Shown: piece after piece, positions 59,901 through 64,000 of the stretch
Layout: every line of letters starts with the position of its first letter
Numbering within the stretch: the stretch's first letter is position 1
Source: Struthio camelus
Lineage: Eukaryota; Chordata; Aves; Struthioniformes; Struthionidae
Assembly: GCF_040807025.1 (NCBI RefSeq)
Contig: NC_090954.1
Location: 12,295,501-12,359,500, forward strand
Direction of reading: 5' to 3'
Length of the DNA: 64,000 nt
Made by a program: the position numbers and the translations under genes
Notes under the pieces: model-generated
What the model was told of the DNA's origin: nothing
The model's database searches: none
What the model saw: only the letters and a program-made list of their open reading frames with translations

Positions 59901-62900
59901 GAGACTCCGTCCAAACTCAGCACGCATATGGGAGTTGAAGGGGAGCGTTCTCAGCTGGCAGCAGGCCTAGTGGCTAATAAACAAGACCAGTTGTGTGATG
60001 TTGCGCCCATTTAATCAGAGGGTTGGGAAACAGCAACGGGAGCTTGCCTGAGGCAGGGAAGAAGGAACAATTTCTCACCTTCCTTTTCAGAGAGACTTGT
60101 ACCAGCCTTAACCCCGAACCGGGTCTTGAGGCTGCAAAGCTAAACCTGGGGCTCTCTGTGCCTCCCTCCAGGTGCTTGCTGGGGCGCCCGTTCCCCTTTT
60201 GCTGGGTGCTTTAGCTGCGTTCAGGGCAACGGTGGTGGGGACTGCTGAAGGGGTGCTCAGGTCTGTGTTACTAGTAGGGATCCCCTGCTAAACTCACGGG
60301 ACCAGCTGGAGGAGCGCTGACACTGCTGCGTTGCTTCCTGAGCTGTGTCTCTAGGCCAGGGTAGGAGCAAGCTGTGCTTTGGGTTGGCTACTTTGTCCAA
60401 GCCGCTGATTGAAAAAATACATTTTCAAAGCTGCCAAACTAGTCACTGTTCACCTCCCTTCTGGAACAAGGCTGCCTTTGATAGTCAAAAAAAAAAAAAA
60501 ACACCAAAATCCCTAAAAAACGTAGTTCTTGTGTCTTGTAGTGAGCACATGTTTTTTTCACTCTGCAGGGCTTCTTCAGGAAAGGAAAGGTGCTTCTGGA
60601 GATGGGGCGGAGAGCCGAAGCCCTGCTGGAGTTTGAGCGCTGCCTTGCGCTGAGTCCCCCTTTCCTTGCTGCTCAGAGCGAGCTGGAGAAGGTGTGCAGG
60701 AAGGGCTCATCCCGAGGCTGAGCTCTGCTCTGAGCCGTAGCATGGTGTTCCCAGGCCCTCGTGTCGGCCTGTGAGATGTGCTTTGCCGCTGAAGGACTGG
60801 TGCCTGGCCCAGTCTTGCTGCTCTGGCTGGCTTTGGGAGCACGGAGAGCTCGTTCCCAGTGGCAGCTGGCATCGGTGCCCCATGCGAGTTTGCTCCTGAA
60901 GAAAACTGCCCTCCCTCAGTTCGTGTCTGCAAGTCTCTGGTTCTTGCAGGGTTTAGGTGATAACGAGGGCAAGCAGCCAGGCAGGAGGGGGACCTCCAGG
61001 CAGTGTCAGTGGCAACCGACACCAAAGCAGCCAGCCGAAAGCTGTCACTGGAGGTTTGGGGCCCTTTCTGCAGATGATTTTGGGCCAGCACTCGCCCCAG
61101 TACCAAAATCACTGTCACCACCTCTGGTGGTCCCCTGGCACAGAGATTTCATGCCATGGGTGGACACTTGTCCTCCAGGAGGGAAAGGGGCTGGGGACTG
61201 AGGAATGACCATGTACCCCCCAACTGCTTACTCCTTCCTGCTCCTTCTGGGTGGCAGAGAACATGGGTCCCAGCCATTAAAACATGCCATTTTATTCACT
61301 GCCTCATGCCAGTGTCTTCCTTAGCCTGGCTTGGACACTGGTTTGACAGGACTCGGCTAGTGTTGAAGTGAGAAGCCCATGCTGTGCCTGTGTGCGGCTG
61401 CTAAGAGCAAGAGGCTTGGTTTTAGGGCTTGGGAGGGAAGGAGTGTGGCAGGCCGGGCATCTTCTCAATCCCTTCTCGGAGGGCTTGCATCTGAGCCATG
61501 TCCTCTCCTTGCAGATCCTCGCATGGGATGACTCTCATCAGCCAAGTGCAGCTGCAGAGCTCCTGAGTGCTGCCCACTGGGGCTCGCCCAGCCCCCGGGC
61601 AGTAGAAGAAGGATCGAGCGCTGGGCTCGCACCCTCCCCTGCAGAAGAGCGTGCTCAGGTGAGAAAGCCTACAGTGAGCTGAGACAGTGATGGGACTTAC
61701 TGTCCCTTTGGGACATCCCATATTGGGATCTTCCAGTGGTAGGATGAGAGATGAGGTAAGGAGAGGCCCTGCAGGAGAGCAAAGACATGGTCTGAGCTCC
61801 TGCTACAGAGACTGGGGAACCTGAGGAGGCTCTTCCTGTTTACTGACCTATCTTCTGTTTCTCTTCGAGTTTTATTCTTCAATATTTTTGGTAAGATTTC
61901 AGACTCCCATTGTTTAAAACATAAGTCGCATTGCATTCAGCAGAAGAGTAGAAAATGTCAGTGTTAATAGTGTTTTTATTAGAGGTGTGCATCTGAGGAC
62001 CGTTCAGACCACTAGGAACTATTAAGGAGCACTCATCTTTTGCTCTTTGCCTTCGAAGGAGAAATTTGGCACGTTTAGAGGGAGGATAAAATTGGAGAAA
62101 TTGCATTAAATGCACCCAAGTGCCAGGTGGTACATTTGGATAGGGTAAACCCCTGTTTAAGCTGCAAGATCAGCTATCCCATGAGGGCATGCTCTAGGCA
62201 GTAAAAATTGCCCAAATCTCCCTCCTACAGAGTATTGCTTTTCAAGTGTTTTCCCCTGTGCCCCAGTTCTGGGGCAGTTTGTGTTCCCCCCCCGCCCCCC
62301 CCCCAAAAAAAAAAAAAAAAGATAAAATTGTGGCTCCTAGATGCCATTGCAAGGGTGCATAAAGGATCTCTTTCAAGGCTTCGCTCTCATAACGTCCAAC
62401 TGGTTAATGCATAATAATGCACAGAAAAACCTCCTGGTCCCATAGAGCTTGGTAGGGTAGATGGGGCTGGCTGAAGTGCAGAGGGAGTGGGGGCATCAAG
62501 TTTGATTTTTCTCTTTGTGTCCAGAATCAGGAGGGAGCGATGGAGGATGGCAAAGGGGATGCTGTGCCTGAGTGCGACCAGGTGACACCCGCCCTTTCCC
62601 TGCCAAGGACACAGCAAGACCTGGACCCTTTGGCAGAAAGCCAGGAAAGGCAGTTGTTAGGTGAGCATCATCAGAGGTATCAAAACCGCATCTCATGCAA
62701 AATGTTTGTTTAAAATATGTTTTGGTGCTGAAATCTCAGTGTTTGTGATGTGTGCCAGACCAGTGAGTGGAGATCCCAGGGAAACACGTTGGGGCAGCTC
62801 CAGCCATTGTGCTTACTGCACACAGATGTGAGGGGATCTGATCTCCCGTTATTGAGCTGGTGGAATTATACCAAACCTTTTGGTCTGGTTTGAAAAATTC

Positions 62901-63315
62901 TAGCTGAAACCGGATATCATTTGTTCCTTTTGCGACGTGGAGTCACAGGGAGGCTTCCTTTGAACTGCTGTGCCCAAAGGCTGCAGCGCCTCAATGGCTG
63001 AGCAAAAATGCAAACGGTTGCTTCACCAGTGTGCCTTGTCCCCTAGCTTGCTCTGCCAGCTCAGCATGTCCTGGTGAGATGAACGAAGTGAAATCACATG
63101 GCCTGTGTGAGGCAGGAGATCAGACTAGGTCCGTGTCGTGGTTTCTGCTTGTCTCAACGCTGAAGAAAGCCTCAGCACGTTTCCTAGGGGATGTTACTTT
63201 TTCCTTCTCTTCTGCCACCAGACAGTGAAGAAGAAACCGCAGCAGCAGAAGGAGACCAGCTGTACCTGGAGGACCTGCTGAGCGTATCTGACCTGGAGTG
63301 TTCCCTCTGCATAAG
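53930..63315 (+). CDS. LONRF-family RING/TPR protein, 5' part (3' end outside window)
   Basis: Six exons join in phase: 53930-54293, 58607-58725, 60569-60691, 61515-61658, 62525-62660 and 63222-63315. They give about 326 residues, with the last exon ending in phase 2 at a GTGAG donor. Residues 37-72 form a C3HC4 RING (Cys37, Cys40, Cys52, His54, Cys57, Cys60, Cys69, Cys72). TPR-type helices follow (APDDTSLRLGRAEAYVALGQ to about 202), then a low-complexity acidic linker, and the first Cys pair of a second RING (LECSLCIR). This RING-TPR-RING order, with a C-terminal LON-substrate-binding domain expected downstream, is that of LONRF1-3, cytosolic E3 ubiquitin ligases. The start has G at -3. The first TPR looks short: only about ten residues (LRAAREGVEL) stand before APDD. 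Which LONRF member it is cannot be told here, but the position beside FAM114A2 fits none of the three mammalian genes. Confidence 0.85.
54294..58606 (+). other. Intron 1 of the LONRF-like gene
   Basis: Donor GTAAGC at 54294 and acceptor TTCCAG at 58601-58606. No additional phase-1 exon encoding a TPR helix was seen inside. Open frames of up to 196 aa on either strand show no similarity. Poly(A)-like AATAAA at 55208-55213 is probably incidental. Confidence 0.6.
62287..62321. repeat. C-run followed by A-run in intron 4 of the LONRF-like gene
   Basis: Runs of C interrupted by G, followed by about sixteen A. Simple sequence only. Confidence 0.85.
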
Positions 63316-64000
63316 GTGAGTTCTCCAGCCAGCAAGCTCTCAGGATGAAGAACTGGCGCCTGCCAGGGTTTATTTCCTAGTCTGGAGCTTTCTTCACATC
63401 CTAGCTGCAAACTCTGTCCCCAGTGCTGCAGAAACACAGGTTAAATGATAAGAGGAAGAAGGTATGGAGGTGTGCTTTCCCCTAGAGAGCTTGGAAGAGC
63501 CTAAATCACTCTCTTGGACCCAGTGTATCTACATCTGTATTGCTTATGACATCAGTGCAGAGGTGAGGATATTCACTGGGGTCAAAGATCTTAAGTGATG
63601 ACTGCCCTTTGTAACTGCAGCCCAGAACAAGAAGGTTTTGCCTCAGGGAAATACTGTACAAGGACACTGTAAACCCAGAGAGGGGCATCAGCTGAGCTCT
63701 GTGTATGCAGGAGGTGGGAGAGGAGATCGGGCTAGAGCGTGTGTCCGTCTCCAGGCCAGGGAAGGGCTGGGTGCCTGTGAGTAAGCACATGCTGCCAAAG
63801 GGCATGTTGAAATCAGGCAGTTATTTCCCGCGTGTCCCAGGACCTTGAGCAGTTGTGCAAGGACGCTCTGGCTGGAGGGCTGGGCCTTTTGCTGCCGTAC
63901 GTTCAGGATGGTCAACGTCTCATGTGCAGCAGTGTCTTTCAGGTCTGGGCATGGCATGGGGGAATGACTGCCTGTGAGTGAACTGCAGACCAGGGGCCAG
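63316..64000 (+). other. Intron 6 of the LONRF-like gene, to window edge
   Basis: Follows the GTGAG donor at 63316. The rest of RING2 (a second C-x-H and C-x2-C series) is not found in the remaining 685 bases, so the next exon lies beyond the window. Confidence 0.6.

Overview
The window looks like bird nuclear DNA. It has short introns and little repeat content, its clearest interspersed repeats are CR1 LINEs, and it carries MFAP3 and FAM114A2 head to head, as in the human 5q33.2 neighbourhood (which corresponds to chicken chromosome 13). Species cannot be fixed from the sequence alone. GC content changes in blocks: mixed at 1-9 kb, AT-rich at 9-24 kb, a CpG island at 24.4-25.9 kb, AT-rich at 26-36.7 kb, GC-rich with several CpG-dense patches at 37-48 kb, and very GC-rich at 53.4-54.6 kb.

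Layout from left to right. 1-14.5 kb holds no recognisable gene, only an orphan CpG island (about 6.95-7.86 kb) followed by a 15-18 bp minisatellite. MFAP3 lies on the minus strand, with coding exons at 17910-18655 and 20086-20365 and its promoter near 24.8 kb. A CpG-island promoter (about 24.75-25.24 kb) contains an RFX X-box abutting a palindromic CRE, a second palindromic CRE and several half-sites, and appears to drive MFAP3 leftwards and FAM114A2 rightwards. FAM114A2 (plus strand) can be read completely: 13 coding exons from 26436 to 34589 give 503 aa. At 41.3-43.05 kb, four phase-consistent exons and a poly(A) signal outline a small, very charged 88-aa Lys/Glu/Ser protein that I do not recognise. 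A 5'-truncated minus-strand CR1 with reverse-transcriptase coding sequence occupies 49.76-50.81 kb. From 53.9 kb to the right edge runs the 5' part of a RING-TPR-RING gene of the LONRF family (six exons seen; the second RING and the LON domain continue outside).

No operon-like or multi-gene system is evident. MFAP3 (Ig-domain membrane protein) and FAM114A2 (cytosolic, Golgi/Rab-linked) share a promoter rather than an obvious pathway. The points most worth following are the unrecognised K/E/S-rich gene, a LONRF gene at a location where mammals have none that I know of, and the RFX+CREB composite in the shared promoter. All exon boundaries were read by eye from splice consensus, reading phase and remembered family similarity; no database search was possible.
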